DNA of 64,000 bases, from assembly GCF_007827795.1 (NCBI RefSeq), contig NZ_VITI01000001.1, positions 496,001-560,000 on the forward strand. The letters are read 5' to 3'. Positions 63,228 through 64,000 of this stretch are shown piece by piece. The notes below the pieces were generated by a model, which searched no databases, was not told the DNA's origin, and saw only the letters and a program-made list of their open reading frames with translations. This stretch comes from Azospirillum brasilense. GTDB taxonomy: Bacteria; Pseudomonadota; Alphaproteobacteria; Azospirillales; Azospirillaceae. Position numbers and translations under genes: made by a program. Each line of letters opens with the position of its first letter. Within the stretch, counting starts at the first letter, position 1.

Positions 63228-64000
63228 TCAGACGCGCGCGCCGCGCACGCCGCCGGCCAGTTCCCGGACAAAGCCCAGCACATCCTCGGCCAACCCCGGA
63301 CGGGCCTTGCCCTGCGCGTCCAGCCCGCCGGCCAGCCGCGTGACGATGGCCGAGCCGACCACCGCCGCGTCAGCGACGCGGGCGACGTCGGCCGCCTGCT
63401 CCGGCGTCTTGATGCCGAAGCCGACCGCCACCGGCAGGTCGGTGTGGCGCTTCAGACGCTCCACCGCGGCGCCCACCGCGGCGTTGTCGGCGCTGGCCGC
63501 GCCGGTGATGCCGGCGATCGACACGTAATAGACGAAGCCCGAGGTGTTCTGGAGAACCGTCGGCAGGCGCTTGTCGTCGGTGGTCGGCGTCGCCAGACGG
63601 ATGAAGTTCACCCCGGCCTTCAACGCCGGGATGCACAGCTCCTCGTCCTCTTCGGGCGGCAGGTCGACGACGATCAGCCCGTCCACCCCGGCCTCGATCG
63701 CGTCGGCCAGGAAGCGGTCCACCCCATAGGCGTGGATCGGGTTGTAATAGCCCATCAGGATGACCGGCGTGTCGGCGTCCGTCGCGCGGAAGCCGCGCAC
63801 GAGGTCCAGCGTCTTGCGCGCCGTCGTCCCGGCGTGGAGCGCGCGCAGGCTGGCCGCCTGGATCGCCGGGCCGTCGGCCATCGGGTCGGAGAAGGGCAGC
63901 CCCAGCTCGATCAGGTCGGCGCCCGCGGCGGGCAGGCCGTGCAGGACGGCGCGGCAGGTTTCCAGATCCGGGTCGCCCGCGGTGATGAAGGTGACGAGGC
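63228..64000 (-). CDS. trpA: tryptophan synthase alpha subunit (5' end beyond the window)
   Basis: The frame is open from the stop at 63228 to the window edge, about 257 codons. The catalytic Glu ([20 protein letters not shown]) and Asp (VDLPPEED) are present, as are [30 protein letters not shown] and the phosphate loop [11 protein letters not shown]. TrpA cleaves indole-3-glycerol phosphate and passes indole to TrpB. Only the first few residues are missing. It is 35 bases upstream of accD. Confidence 0.97.
   Translation of the reverse strand, partial: LVTFITAGDPDLETCRAVLHGLPAAGADLIELGLPFSDPMADGPAIQAASLRALHAGTTARKTLDLVRGFRATDADTPVILMGYYNPIHAYGVDRFLADAIEAGVDGLIVVDLPPEEDEELCIPALKAGVNFIRLATPTTDDKRLPTVLQNTSGFVYYVSIAGITGAASADNAAVGAAVERLKRHTDLPVAVGFGIKTPEQAADVARVADAAVVGSAIVTRLAGGLDAQGKARPGLAEDVLGFVRELAGGVRGARV

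Overview
The window is a high-GC stretch with dense, mostly housekeeping gene content and no phage, insertion sequence or CRISPR array. Gene order and protein sequences point to an alphaproteobacterium of the Rhodospirillales, most likely Azospirillum. The pointers are hemC-hemD-Mic60-like-hemY, trpA-accD-folC, rsmB-heparinase-purH, tsaD-gpsA-YciI-EVE, an SdhAF4-type DUF1674 protein, and many sensor kinases and chemotaxis genes. The genus is an inference; no rRNA lies in the window.

Layout. 1-9900: end of an unknown gene, an Atg22-like MFS transporter, then a minus-strand block with purH, a heparinase II/III-like protein, rsmB, a DHH phosphoesterase coupled to an unknown protein, and htpX. 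10000-14500: DUF1674 protein, secreted nuclease-like protein, acs, EVE and YciI proteins. 14500-24000: gpsA, GNAT and tsaD on the minus strand, then a methyltransferase and the haem operon hemC-hemD-Mic60-like-hemY. 24000-33400: pentapeptide-repeat protein and CheZ, an HtrA protease, NnrU, small envelope proteins, two DUF4398/OmpA lipoproteins and a chemoreceptor-like protein. 33400-45500: a phospholipase D-like protein, three sensor kinases and an amidoligase/glutamine amidotransferase pair. 45500-48500: an ABC importer. 48500-53600: small lipoprotein, tRNA-Gly(CCC), GNAT, apaG, folE, a Fis-type regulator and ybaK. 53650-58860: a pterin-centred cluster. 58900-64000: tRNA-Arg(CCT), an acidic repeat protein, folC, accD and the 3' part of trpA.

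The most interesting region is 53650-58860. A four-gene minus-strand operon encodes a cysteine-free periplasmic protein of the molybdopterin-binding fold, a membrane histidine kinase (4-bp overlap), a second divergent type I GTP cyclohydrolase and an EamA-type exporter. Facing it are an HPPK-like gene and a FolM/PruA-type pteridine reductase with a TGxxxRxG motif. The parts resemble the PruA-PruR pterin signalling pathway of Agrobacterium, but with a histidine kinase as output in place of the GGDEF-EAL protein DcpA, and with the pterin biosynthetic genes in the same locus. That role is an inference.

Other items worth a look: an amidoligase plus class I glutamine amidotransferase operon; a Mic60-like protein with an N-terminal helix-turn-helix; a CheZ with two FliM-like peptides; two repeat-built proteins of unknown role; and several palindromic or repeated intergenic elements.
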